Source of the DNA: Actinopolyspora mzabensis
GTDB taxonomy: Bacteria; Actinomycetota; Actinomycetes; Mycobacteriales; Pseudonocardiaceae
Assembly: GCF_900101095.1 (NCBI RefSeq)
Contig: NZ_FNFM01000002.1
Location: 1-64,000, forward strand
Direction of reading: 5' to 3'
DNA: 64,000 nucleotides
In this document: positions 1 to 7,984 of the stretch, in pieces
Position numbering within the stretch: the stretch's first letter is position 1
Layout: each line of letters opens with the position of its first letter
Notes under the pieces: generated by a model
Told to the model about the DNA's origin: nothing
What the model saw: only the letters and a program-made list of their open reading frames with translations
The model's database searches: none
Position numbers and translations under genes: made by a program

Positions 1-1059
1 GTCGGTGTCGGTAGTGATCACCCGGTCTCGGTGCAGTCGATGACCACGACGAACACCACCGACATCAACGGCACGCTGCAGCAGATCGCCGAGTTGACCG
101 CCTCGGGCTGTGACATCGTGCGTGTGGCGTGCCCGACCGCCGACGACGCGGCGGCGCTGCCCGCGATCGCCCAGAAGTCGAAGATCCCGGTGATCGCCGA
201 CATCCACTTCCAGCCGAAGTACGTCTTCGCGGCCATCGAGGCGGGCTGCGCCGCCGTGCGGGTCAATCCGGGCAACATCCGCAAGTTCGACGATCAGGTC
301 AAGGAGATCTCCAAGGCGGCCAAGGACCACGGCACGCCGATCCGCATCGGCGTCAACGCGGGCTCGCTGGACAAGCGTCTGCTGGAGAAGTACGGCAAGG
401 CCACACCGGAGGCGCTCGTCGAGTCGGCGTTGTGGGAGGCCTCGCTGTTCGCCGAGCACGACTTCCACGACGTCAAGATCTCGGTCAAGCACAACGATCC
501 CGTGGTGATGGTGCGGGCCTACGAACTGCTGGCCGAGCAGTGCGACTACCCGCTGCACCTCGGTGTGACCGAGGCCGGTCCGGCGATGCAGGGCACGGTC
601 AAGTCGGCCGTGGCCTTCGGTTCGCTGCTGCGGCAGGGCATCGGCGACACGATCCGCGTGTCGCTGTCCGCCCCGCCGGTCGAGGAGGTCAAGGTCGGCA
701 CCCAGATTCTGGAGTCGCTGAACCTGCGGCCGCGCAAGCTGGAGATCGTCTCCTGCCCGTCCTGCGGCCGGGCGCAGGTCGACGTCTACAAACTCGCCGA
801 CGAGGTCACCGCCGGTTTGGAGGGCATGGAGGTTCCCCTCCGCGTGGCCGTGATGGGCTGCGTGGTCAACGGTCCCGGTGAGGCCCGCGAGGCCGACCTC
901 GGGGTGGCCTCGGGCAACGGCAAGGGGCAGATCTTCGTCAAGGGCGAGGTGATCAAGACCGTGCCGGAGAACCAGATCGTGGAAACCCTCATCGAGGAAG
1001 CCATGCGGCTCTCGGAGAGCAGCGAGGAGTCGGGCGAACCCGTCGTCAGCGTCTCCTGA
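1..1059 (+). CDS. ispG: 4-hydroxy-3-methylbut-2-en-1-yl diphosphate synthase, 5' end cut by window
   Basis: IspG (GcpE) converts 2-C-methylerythritol cyclodiphosphate to HMBPP in the MEP isoprenoid pathway, using a [4Fe-4S] cluster in the cytoplasm. The reading frame is open from base 1 ([16 protein letters not shown]...), so the true start lies left of the window and a few dozen residues are missing. The GTG at 31 is internal to the conserved N-terminal region. Cluster ligands are visible as SCPSCGRAQ and, further on, [10 protein letters not shown]; the (R)VNPGNI and NAGSLD segments are also typical. The C-terminus is intact with a stop at 1057-1059. In related genomes dxr and rseP-like genes lie upstream. 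Identity is very secure. Confidence 0.97.
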   Translation, partial: VGVGSDHPVSVQSMTTTNTTDINGTLQQIAELTASGCDIVRVACPTADDAAALPAIAQKSKIPVIADIHFQPKYVFAAIEAGCAAVRVNPGNIRKFDDQVKEISKAAKDHGTPIRIGVNAGSLDKRLLEKYGKATPEALVESALWEASLFAEHDFHDVKISVKHNDPVVMVRAYELLAEQCDYPLHLGVTEAGPAMQGTVKSAVAFGSLLRQGIGDTIRVSLSAPPVEEVKVGTQILESLNLRPRKLEIVSCPSCGRAQVDVYKLADEVTAGLEGMEVPLRVAVMGCVVNGPGEAREADLGVASGNGKGQIFVKGEVIKTVPENQIVETLIEEAMRLSESSEESGEPVVSVS

Positions 1060-1124
1060 TCGAAGTGTTCCGGCCGGGGCGGCGGGAGGCTCACTCGACG
1101 GAACCTCCCGCAACGAAGTCCCGG

Positions 1125-1145
1125 CGATCTCGCGAGAAATCGACG
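1125..1145 (+). repeat. Dispersed hairpin repeat, family P, copy 1
   Basis: One of nine copies in the window of a short near-palindrome (consensus in one orientation GTCRATTTCTCGCGAAATCG). The arms CGATTTC and GAAATCG flank a short centre. This copy carries one change in the left arm (CGATCTC). It lies between ispG and the next gene, just after an inverted repeat CGGGAGG...CCTCCCG at 1082-1109 that could act as the ispG terminator. Confidence 0.75.
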
Positions 1146-1293
1146 CCCGCCGCGCGGGAGCCGCCGCACGACCTCGGTCCTCGCCCCCGCGAGATCCGAG
1201 GTCGTGGGCGGACCGGCGGCCGCCGGAGAATGGTGGGCGAACATGATCGTTCGGCCGAGCCGGCGGTGACGGGCGGACCGGCATCATCGAGAC

Positions 1294-2535
1294 GTGACCG
1301 AATCAAGCACTTCCTCCGGGGCAGGGCCACCACCCACCGCTCGCTCCCCCGCCGCACGAACCGGGCGCCTGGTGGGCATCGATATGGCTCGCGGACTGGC
1401 CGTGCTGGGGATGTTCGCCGCGCACACCGTGCCGTCCGGCGGCTGGCTGTACACGCTGGTGTCCGGACGCTCCGCGGCGCTGTTCGCCGTGCTGGCGGGT
1501 GTGTCGATCGCGCTGCTCAGCGGCGGCACCGAACCGCACACCGGGCGGCGGAGAACCCTCTCGGCCGTGCGGATCGCGGTGCGTGCCGTGGTGCTGTTCG
1601 TGCTCGGCCTGGTGCTGACCAGCATGCAGGTGCCCGCCATGGTCATTCTGACCTTCTACGGTGTGCTGTTCGTGCTCGCGATCCCGCTGTTGCCGCTGCG
1701 GGCCACCTGGCTGGCGGTGCTGGCAGCGGTCCTCGCCGTGGTGACTCCGCTGGTGTCGTTCCTGATCCGGAGCGACATCCCCACCCCGAACCGGCTCGGC
1801 TACACGCCCGACCTCGCCGACTTCACCTCGCTCGGAGGGGTGGCGGAAGCTTTCCGGGCCATCGTGCTCACCGGTGCTTATCCCGTGTTGACCTGGATTC
1901 CGTTCCTGCTGGCGGGTATGGCGCTGGGCCGTCTCGGGCCGCGCGGGCACAGGGGACCGCTGGTGGCGATCGGAATCGGGTTGGCCCTGCTCGGCTACGG
2001 TGTCTCCTGGCTGGCCCTGTACGCCTTCGGCGGGTTCGAGCGGCTCGTAGGACTTTACCGGGGGAAGTTCCCGCCGCGAGTGGTCGAGGAACTGCTGGCC
2101 TCGAACCTGGGAACGGTTCCCACGGAGGATCCGGCCTACCTGCTCACGGCCGGGGCGCACAGCGGAACTCCCTTCGAGATCATCGGCGCCACCGGTGTCG
2201 CTCTCGCCGTGATCGGGCTGTGCCTGTTCGTGGAGCGGCCGCGCACCGTGCTGTTCCCGCTCGCCGCGGTGGGCGCGCTGGCACTGACCTGCTACGCGGG
2301 GCACCTGCTCGTGCTGCGGGCGTTCGGTCCAGGGGGACTCGCGCACCTCATCGGCGAACACTCCTACACGTTGTGGCTGCTGCTGGTTACCGGCGCGCTG
2401 CTGAGCGCCGCGCTCTGGCGCCGGTTCCTGGGACGCGGGCCGCTGGAATGGGCGCTGCACCGCCTCTCCGCCCTCATCGGGAGGGTGATCGTGCGGGGAA
2501 ACCCGACGAGTGCGGAAAACTCCACATCCGAATAG
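1294..2535 (+). CDS. Polytopic membrane protein, DUF418 / HGSNAT-like acyltransferase family
   Basis: A 413-residue integral membrane protein of about ten hydrophobic segments. The N-terminal signature RLVGIDMARGLAVLGMFAAH, starting near residue 25, is typical of the DUF418 and heparan-alpha-glucosaminide acetyltransferase-like (DUF1624) families. Some members of these families move acyl groups across the membrane, but the substrate here cannot be read from the sequence. The middle has a larger extracytoplasmic loop rich in charged residues. The GTG start at 1294 gives the shortest plausible N-terminus and sits about 235 bp after ispG. The stop lies 34 bp before the methyltransferase start, so co-transcription is likely. 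Exact family placement is uncertain. Confidence 0.75.
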   Translation: MTESSTSSGAGPPPTARSPAARTGRLVGIDMARGLAVLGMFAAHTVPSGGWLYTLVSGRSAALFAVLAGVSIALLSGGTEPHTGRRRTLSAVRIAVRAVVLFVLGLVLTSMQVPAMVILTFYGVLFVLAIPLLPLRATWLAVLAAVLAVVTPLVSFLIRSDIPTPNRLGYTPDLADFTSLGGVAEAFRAIVLTGAYPVLTWIPFLLAGMALGRLGPRGHRGPLVAIGIGLALLGYGVSWLALYAFGGFERLVGLYRGKFPPRVVEELLASNLGTVPTEDPAYLLTAGAHSGTPFEIIGATGVALAVIGLCLFVERPRTVLFPLAAVGALALTCYAGHLLVLRAFGPGGLAHLIGEHSYTLWLLLVTGALLSAALWRRFLGRGPLEWALHRLSALIGRVIVRGNPTSAENSTSE

Positions 2536-2569
2536 CCGAACTGCTTCGCGGCGTGGCAGGCTGTTTCCG

Positions 2570-3397
2570 ATGCGCGAACACGACGAGACTGGTGCGGATG
2601 CGAACTCGGAAGCGGGTGGGCTCGACGCGCACACCCCGAACATCGCCCGCATGTACGACTACTTCCTGGGCGGCTCGGCGAACTTCGTCGCCGATCGCGA
2701 GGCGGCCGAACAACTGCTGCGGGCGTTTCCGGGCAACGTGGAGTGGACCCACATCAACCGGGCCTTCCTGGGCCGCGCCGTCCGCGTCTGCGCCGAGGCT
2801 GGGATCGACCAGTTCCTCGATCTGGGCTCCGGCATTCCCACCAAGGGGAACGTGCACGAGATCGCCCAGCAGGTGAACCCGGCCGCACGGGTGGCCTACG
2901 TCGACATCGAGACCATCGCGGCCACCCACGCCCGGCAGCTGCTGGCCGACGATCCGCTCTCCAGCATGACCCAGGCCGACATCACCGACCCGGAGGCCGT
3001 GCTGAACGCTCCCGGCGTGACCGAACTGCTGGACTTCGATCGTCCGATCGCGGTCCTCGCCGTGGCGATCCTGGACATCCTCGACCTCGATGACCCGGCG
3101 GCGCTGATGGCGCGGTACCGGGATGCCTGCGTGCCGGGCAGCGCGCTCGCGATCTCGAACTCCGCGATGCTCGACATCTCGGAGGAAGAGATCGACGGAG
3201 CACAGGAGGTCTTCGAAACCACCACCACACCCACCCTGCGAACCCGCGACCACGCGGAGGTCCTGGAGATGTTCGCGGGATACGAACTACTCGACCCCGG
3301 CGTAGTCCCCAGCGCGCAGTGGCGCCCCGACCAACCCGTCTCCGAGAAGTACGCCGCACGCAGCAACGCCTACGCCGGAGTCGGCATACTGCGGTGA
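2570..3397 (+). CDS. SAM-dependent methyltransferase, DUF574 (SAV2177) family
   Basis: A 275-residue protein of the actinobacterial S-adenosylmethionine-dependent methyltransferase family PF04672. Typical landmarks are NIARMYDYFLGG near the N-terminus, NRAFLGRAV, and the SAM-binding loop FLDLGSGIPT followed by VAYVDIE. The family is abundant in actinomycetes and its substrates are mostly unknown. An upstream ATG at 2510 overlaps the previous gene and adds an unconserved segment, so the ATG at 2570 is preferred. The last 290 bp, from the codons MARYRDAC on, are duplicated almost exactly at 4914-5203. Confidence 0.9.
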   Translation: MREHDETGADANSEAGGLDAHTPNIARMYDYFLGGSANFVADREAAEQLLRAFPGNVEWTHINRAFLGRAVRVCAEAGIDQFLDLGSGIPTKGNVHEIAQQVNPAARVAYVDIETIAATHARQLLADDPLSSMTQADITDPEAVLNAPGVTELLDFDRPIAVLAVAILDILDLDDPAALMARYRDACVPGSALAISNSAMLDISEEEIDGAQEVFETTTTPTLRTRDHAEVLEMFAGYELLDPGVVPSAQWRPDQPVSEKYAARSNAYAGVGILR

Positions 3398-3448
3398 GCA
3401 CCGGAACCGGACCCGAATGATCGGCGATGCGGAGCAGAAGGAACCGAC

Positions 3449-3679
3449 ATGCCCCGTGCGCCTTCCTGGATCCTCGTGCTCGGTTCGGTATCGGGATCGC
3501 TCGCGGTTCTCTCACTGCTGCTGAACGCCTTGTCCGGGAGAGGTTCCCTGCTGCCGCACCCGGCGATCTGGGGTCTGGTGGCCGCAGGAGCGACTCTCCT
3601 GGGACTCGGGCTCGTCGAGTCACTCCGGCGCGTGAGAAGAGGTGGGGGCGCTCGATGCGGGCGCTCCGCGAGGGTGTGA
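3449..3679 (+). CDS. Small two-helix membrane protein
   Basis: A 76-residue protein with two predicted membrane helices (ILVLGSVSGSLAVLSLLL and WGLVAAGATLLGLGLVE) and a short basic tail. The start is supported by the purine-rich ribosome-binding sequence AGAAGGAACC just upstream. It follows the DUF574 methyltransferase by about 50 bp in the same direction. The segment SLLPHPAIWGLVAAGATL and the end LVESLRR resemble the protein at 13212-13553, so the two appear to be paralogues. Function is unknown; a link to the small membrane proteins of the RHS cassettes is possible but not shown. Confidence 0.65.
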   Translation: MPRAPSWILVLGSVSGSLAVLSLLLNALSGRGSLLPHPAIWGLVAAGATLLGLGLVESLRRVRRGGGARCGRSARV

Positions 3680-3720
3680 CCGAACGGGCTTGATGTGTCC
3701 GCCCGTCCGGGCCGGAAACA

Positions 3721-3759
3721 CCAGTGGCTCCCTACCCATCCCGGGCAGGGAGCCACTGG
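3721..3759. terminator. Bidirectional terminator between the small membrane gene and csp
   Basis: A perfect 13-bp stem (CCAGTGGCTCCCT with AGGGAGCCACTGG) and a 13-nt loop lie between two convergent genes. It is followed by an A-rich stretch on the plus strand, which reads as T-rich on the minus strand ahead of the hairpin. Confidence 0.85.
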
Positions 3760-3777
3760 AAAGAAGAAAAGCGGTAC

Positions 3778-3981
3778 TCAGACCGCCCGCACGAGGTCGG
3801 CCTGCAGCCCCTTGGGGCCCTGGCTGACGTCGTAGGTGACCTGCTGGTCCTCTTCGAGAGTACGGAAGCCGGAGGCATCAATCGCCGAGTAGTGCACGAA
3901 CACGTCCTGGCCGCCCTCGTTCGGGGCGATGAAGCCGAAGCCCTTTTCCGAGTTGAACCACTTCACTGTTCCGTTAGTCAT
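3778..3981 (-). CDS. cspA: Cold-shock protein
   Basis: A 67-residue single cold-shock domain, the usual full length. The RNA-binding motifs are clear: NSEKGFGFI (RNP1, K-G-F-G-F) and DVFVHYSAI (RNP2). It binds single-stranded nucleic acid as an RNA chaperone in the cytoplasm. An in-frame upstream extension is ignored because [10 protein letters not shown] is the canonical N-terminus and is preceded by the strong site AAGGAGAC. The gene is monocistronic, with a strong terminator downstream. About 220 bp without a gene lie upstream, consistent with the long structured leader of cold-shock mRNAs. Confidence 0.97.
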   Translation of the reverse strand: MTNGTVKWFNSEKGFGFIAPNEGGQDVFVHYSAIDASGFRTLEEDQQVTYDVSQGPKGLQADLVRAV

Positions 3982-4201
3982 GTCCGTCTCCTTCGGGAGC
4001 TGGGGGTATGACGAGCCACCACACCGTGCGGAGGCCCGGGCCGGGGATCTCAGACGGCGACTCGCTCCAGCTACAACCAAAGAAAGAAGCTCGCCCGCAT
4101 CAACATCCTGCGAGCATGCACACAACACGAACCCAGAAACTCAACGACCACCAAAGACCCTACACACCCCACCCACGACCCGCGCCGACGGGGGGGGCGA
4201 C
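3982..4201 (-). promoter_or_regulatory. Upstream region of the cold-shock gene
   Basis: About 220 bp between the csp start and the stop of the MerR gene, both on the minus strand. It presumably holds the csp promoter and a long leader. It is A/C-rich on the plus strand in its distal half and contains no convincing open frame. A run of eight G at 4191-4198 lies next to the MerR stop. Confidence 0.45.
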
Positions 4202-4516
4202 CTAACCCTGCGCGCCCGACTCCGGCCGATCGGTGTACTCGGCGAGCTGGTCCTCGAGGCTGATGATCCGGCAGGCCGCCGTCACCGGGGTGCCCTGGTC
4301 GACGAGCTCGCGGGCGCGGGTGGCCCGCCGCAGCTGGCGGCGGGAGTAGCGGCGATGTCCCCCGCCGGAGCGCTGCGGGGCGATCAACCCAGCCTCCTCC
4401 AAGGACCGCAGGAACGGCTGGGTAACCTCCAGCATCTCCGCGGCCCGCCCCATGGTGTAGGCGGGATAGTCCTCGTCGTCGAACTTCTCCTCGGCTCCGG
4501 GCCGATTTTGATCCAC
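4202..4516 (-). CDS. MerR-family transcriptional regulator
   Basis: A small DNA-binding protein of 104 residues. The segment YTMGRAAEMLEVTQPFLRSL, followed by AGLIAPQR and GGHRRYSRRQL, is the winged helix-turn-helix of MerR proteins. The C-terminus is only a short helix (ELVDQGTPVTAACRII...), with no effector domain, as in the small actinobacterial MerR proteins of unknown role. The GTG at 4516 is preferred because the site GGGGAG lies just upstream; the GTG at 4552 would place a strong hairpin inside the coding sequence. It lies upstream of the cold-shock gene on the same strand, but the spacing suggests separate transcription. Confidence 0.88.
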   Translation of the reverse strand: MDQNRPGAEEKFDDEDYPAYTMGRAAEMLEVTQPFLRSLEEAGLIAPQRSGGGHRRYSRRQLRRATRARELVDQGTPVTAACRIISLEDQLAEYTDRPESGAQG

Positions 4517-4541
4517 TACCGCTCCCCGTTCCCTCGACAAG

Positions 4542-4572
4542 GCCCCCGGCACACCAACGGTGCGCCGGGGGC
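4542..4572 (-). promoter_or_regulatory. Hairpin upstream of the MerR gene
   Basis: A 9-bp GC-rich stem (GCCCCCGGC with GCCGGGGGC) and a 13-nt loop, 26 bp ahead of the chosen MerR start. It may be a leader hairpin or an older terminator. The rest of 4573-4913 shows no convincing gene. Confidence 0.5.
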
Positions 4573-4913
4573 CGCGGAGGGATACTTACTCACTGCTCAG
4601 GCCGTGCCTCCACCCACCAACACGGGAAAATGGGGGCGGCCGGAAAACAACTGACTCGACGACCCCCTTCTCATACGCGTGCGGATCACGGACTTACCTT
4701 CACAACCCGGGTGAGGACCAACGGGCCCACCGGGAGCCTGCAACTGCACTTCTCATCACTCACGGCGCCGATTCATCGGTGATGGCGCTTCAGTGCTCTC
4801 CGTCTGCTGGCAACGACTCTAACAGGACCAACCCATCATGTCTACAGCGGCGATCACAGAATTTCCTCTCGGGCCCATCCCCGAGAACTCGGGGCAGTCA
4901 TGAGCGGAAAGGG

Positions 4914-5204
4914 ATGGCACGGTACCGGGATGCCTGCGTACCGGGCAGCACGCTCGCGATCTCGAACTCCGCGATGCTCGACATCTCGGAGGAAGAGATC
5001 GACGGAGCACAGGAGGTCTTCGAAACCACCACCACACCCACCCTGCGAACCCGCGACCACGCGGAGGTCCTGGAGATGTTCGCGGGATACGAACTACTCG
5101 ACCCCGGCGTAGTCCCCAGCGCGCAGTGGCGCCCCGACCAACCGGTGTCCGAGAAGTACGCCGCACGCAGCAACGCCTACGCCGGAGTCGGCATACTGCC
5201 GTGA
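4914..5204 (+). pseudogene. Displaced copy of the 3' end of the DUF574 methyltransferase gene
   Basis: Bases 4914-5203 repeat 3107-3396 with only a handful of substitutions and no gap, ending at the same stop. The copy encodes only the last 96 residues (MARYRDAC... to GVGILP) and lacks the SAM-binding loop, so it cannot be an active methyltransferase. An ATG at 4914 is preceded by AAAGGG, so a short peptide could in principle be made. Because the intact gene and the fragment are direct repeats 1.8 kb apart, with csp and merR between them, recombination could delete the interval or convert the gene end. Confidence 0.88.
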
Positions 5205-5446
5205 CCGAGGCGTGTCGTACCTGCCGAAAAGCGAGCTCGATGAGGTTCGGTCGTAGCGGGCCGCGGTTCGGTCCGCTTCGTCGCCGGGGAGGCTCGGATC
5301 GGGTCGCGTCGGATCGCGGCAGCCGATCCGACGCGGTGAAAGCGACCTCCTCGAATTCCGCGAGCTCATCGAGTCCTCCGGCGGCGAGCCGGTTCTCCGC
5401 GCGATCGTGGTTACCGTTCGAGCTGGTGGAAAACGCCCGTTCTCTC

Positions 5447-5833
5447 TCAGGGAGAACCGCCGCGGCGGTTGCGCGGACTGCGCTCGAGTTCGGTGTATCC
5501 GCCCCATACTCCGTAGGTCTCGCCGACGGCGTGCGCGTGGTTCAGACAAAGCTGGCGCACCGGGCAGTCCTGGCAGATCGACTTGGCGACCCGCTGCCGC
5601 CGCTCCCGATCATTGCGGGTCTCGCCGTCAGGGGCGAAGAAGATGTTCGGGTCAACCCCACGGCACGCCGCACGCAGCTGCCAGTCCCAGTAGTGGATCA
5701 CCGGGGGCGGCACCGGGCCGTTTCCGGCGCTGGTGAACCGCCCGGACACGTACGGTGCCTGCGGATTCGATGTGGCGTCGCTGCCGGGTCTGCCCAACGT
5801 GGTCGTGTCCTTTCCGAAGTTGGACAGGACCAC
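5447..5833 (-). CDS. WhiB-family iron-sulfur transcriptional regulator
   Basis: A 128-residue Wbl protein that would bind a [4Fe-4S] cluster and act with the principal sigma factor. Four cysteines are in place: C-R-G-V-D after WDWQLRAA, then CQDCPVRQLC (C-x2-C-x5-C). The G-V-W-G-G turn (YGVWGGYTELER) and a short basic tail follow. The sequence WDWQLRAACRG...FF...GE most resembles the WhiB3 branch, but assignment to a subfamily is tentative. The N-terminal 45 residues are low in conservation and the GTG at 5833 lacks an obvious ribosome-binding site, so the true start may be further in. The 240 bp downstream (5205-5446) hold no gene I can support. Confidence 0.93.
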   Translation of the reverse strand: MVLSNFGKDTTTLGRPGSDATSNPQAPYVSGRFTSAGNGPVPPPVIHYWDWQLRAACRGVDPNIFFAPDGETRNDRERRQRVAKSICQDCPVRQLCLNHAHAVGETYGVWGGYTELERSPRNRRGGSP

Positions 5834-5994
5834 GCGGGACCGAGTCGAGCACGAATCTTCGGAGAGAGCAGCCGGGTGCCGTGAACGGCTAGGAACGCGG
5901 CATCCTGTCCGGATGCCGTGCCGGCTGACTGCTCAACCGGTTTCACCCTATCCGAGACCGTCCACGGCGATGAACTACCGGCGAGTGAGGGTGG

Positions 5995-7682
5995 TCACTG
6001 TCGGCCGGTGATGGTGGTGCTGGGGGATCCGATGGCGTTGCCGTCGGTATCGGTGGCGCGGATGCGGTAGGTACCCGCGGTGTGCGCGCTGTCGGTGTGG
6101 TTCAGCAGTGGGGTGTGCCAGGGGCGGGTGGCTTTGGTGACGGTGTGGATCGGTTCGGCGCTGCCCTGCCGGTTGATCTCGTAGCGGATGCGGTTGGTCT
6201 GGGCCGACCAGGTGGTGTGCCAGGTGATGACCACGTTGCCGTCACCGTCGCGGGACAACTCCGGTGAGGTCAGTGGGGCTTGCTGCGGGCCGTTGTTCAC
6301 CGCGCCGGAGACGTCACGCGCGCCGAACAGGGCCAAGCTCTGCTGATCGTCGCCGTTGACGGTGGTGAACTCGCCGCCGACCAGGACGTGGTCACTGGTG
6401 GCGTCGATCGCCCAGGGACCGTGCTGCCACGCGGAGTCAGCTGGCCCCTGGTCGGTGTTGGGCAACCAGGGCAGTACCTCGGGGACGGGATCGCCCTGCT
6501 GCACGTTGTTGGAGCTGGTCACCGCGGTCGAGGTAGCTTGGGTGGTTTCCGCCAGCAATCGGTAGTAGTTGCCGTCGGTGGCCGCGCCGAGGGCTTGGCA
6601 GTCGTGGGTGTGCGAGGCGCTGTAGAGCACTCCGTCGGCGACAGCGACTCCTTGGGTGTCGCCGTAGCAGCCGTCCCACCAGTCGGCCGTGCCGGTGGCG
6701 ATGTCGATGGCCGCGCGGCCCTCGAAGCGCATCTGATTGCCGCTATCGTCGTAGGCGCTGAAATAGGCGGTGCCGGTGTCGTCGGTGGCGATGTCGGAGA
6801 CGACCTCGCTGCCGCCGGGCACGGTGGCCTGCCAGGAGACGTTGTCACCGCTGGTGGCGTCGACGGCCATCATGGCGCGGTGGGGCTGCCCGTTGACGGT
6901 GTCGAAGGCCCCGCCCAGCAGCACGCGCTGCTGCTGTGGTGCGGCCTGGACGGTGAAGACCTCGTTGTCGGCGGTCGGGTTCCACGGGGTGAGGTTGCCG
7001 TCGGTGGTGCTCACCGCCGCCAGCCGTTGCCGCGTGGTGCCGTCGACGGCGTCGAACGCGCCGCCGAAGTAGACGGTCTCGCTGGTGACCGACAGCCCGC
7101 GTACCCGGCCGGTGGCGCGGGGGCGAAGTCGGGGTCGAGCTCGCCGGTGGCGGTGTCGAACCGCGCCAGCCGGGAGCGCCACTGCCCGTCGACCCGGTCG
7201 AAGTCCCCGGCCGCGTAGAGCCGGGAACCGTCCGGGGAGGACTCCAACTGGAACACCGTGTCACAGGTCCATTCCAGCGGTGACAGTTCGCGGCAGAAAG
7301 ATCCCGGGGCGGTGGTGACGGTGTGGCTGTTGCTGACCTCGGGCGACCACGGCAGCAGGTCGCCGGTGTCGAGGTCGAAGGCCAGCAGGTTATGCCGGGC
7401 GACCTCACCGGCACCACCGGGAGCCACCCCGGCCGGGCGGGCTGTGGTGAACATGCCGCCCGCATAGGCGGTATCACCCACGATCTCCACCGTGAAGATC
7501 GTGCCGTTGGTCTGCGGCGTGGGCATCACCCCGGCCGTCACCGGGGAAGGAGCGGACTCTACCGACGTCGCCGCGAAGGCGGGTGCCGGACTCGACACGG
7601 CGAGCCCAACCAAGACGGCTAATGCGACGACCAGTGTGGACACCACTGCGCGGTGTCCGTGGCGGATGTGGGCCTGGCCCAT
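5995..7682 (-). pseudogene. Secreted DUF5122-type beta-propeller protein, interrupted by a frameshift
   Basis: The two halves of one gene lie in different frames. The N-terminal part begins at ATG 7682, with the site GGAAGG upstream and a signal peptide (basic start, hydrophobic VVSTLVVALAVLVGLAV, AFAA cleavage region). It carries repeats such as AGGMFTT and AAGDFDRVDGQWRSRLARFD. The C-terminal part continues with YFGGAFDAVDG and LLGGAFDTVNG and ends in a fibronectin-III-like segment. The blades match the delta-60/DUF5122 propeller pattern. The frames meet at about 7107-7128, a GC-rich run where one missing base would join ...DPDFAP to ATGRVRG.... It could be a real pseudogene, a phase-variable gene or a sequencing error. 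It is divergent from the RHS gene. Confidence 0.8.
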
Positions 7683-7799
7683 CGGGCATCCTTCCGTAGC
7701 GAAGGCAACGGAACCCCCAGGTTCCGCAGTGGACAGCGGCGGTGTGGGGCCGAGTACCACGCCGCCGACGGCGGACATTAAGTCCGGCGTGGATCCTAA

Positions 7800-7880
7800 A
7801 AACCCATTATTGTGCAGATCACATTTGACCTAAACCAAATGGGTTACACCTTGTAACCATCCAGTTACAAATATTTGTAG
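7800..7880. promoter_or_regulatory. AT-rich divergent control region with nested dyads
   Basis: Between the propeller gene and the RHS gene. It contains AACCCATT (7801-7808) paired with AATGGGTT (7838-7845), GGTTACA-CCT-TGTAACC (7842-7858), and the perfect 14-bp palindrome TACAAATATTTGTA (7866-7879). This stretch is far richer in A+T than its surroundings. Dyads of this kind between divergent genes suggest operator sites. Confidence 0.6.
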
Positions 7881-7984
7881 GTTCTGGCTTGAGGGATGAT
7901 CGGTGCCCTAAGACTTCTCTCCGTGTCCCGGGCACGAGTGGTGTCAGGCCGAGCGGGACCGATACTGGGAGAGCTGTCCGAGGT

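Noticed and set aside
5205-5446. Possible extra gene between the methyltransferase fragment and whiB
   Set aside because: Only short frames without start signals; a few GC palindromes near the whiB stop are the only structure.
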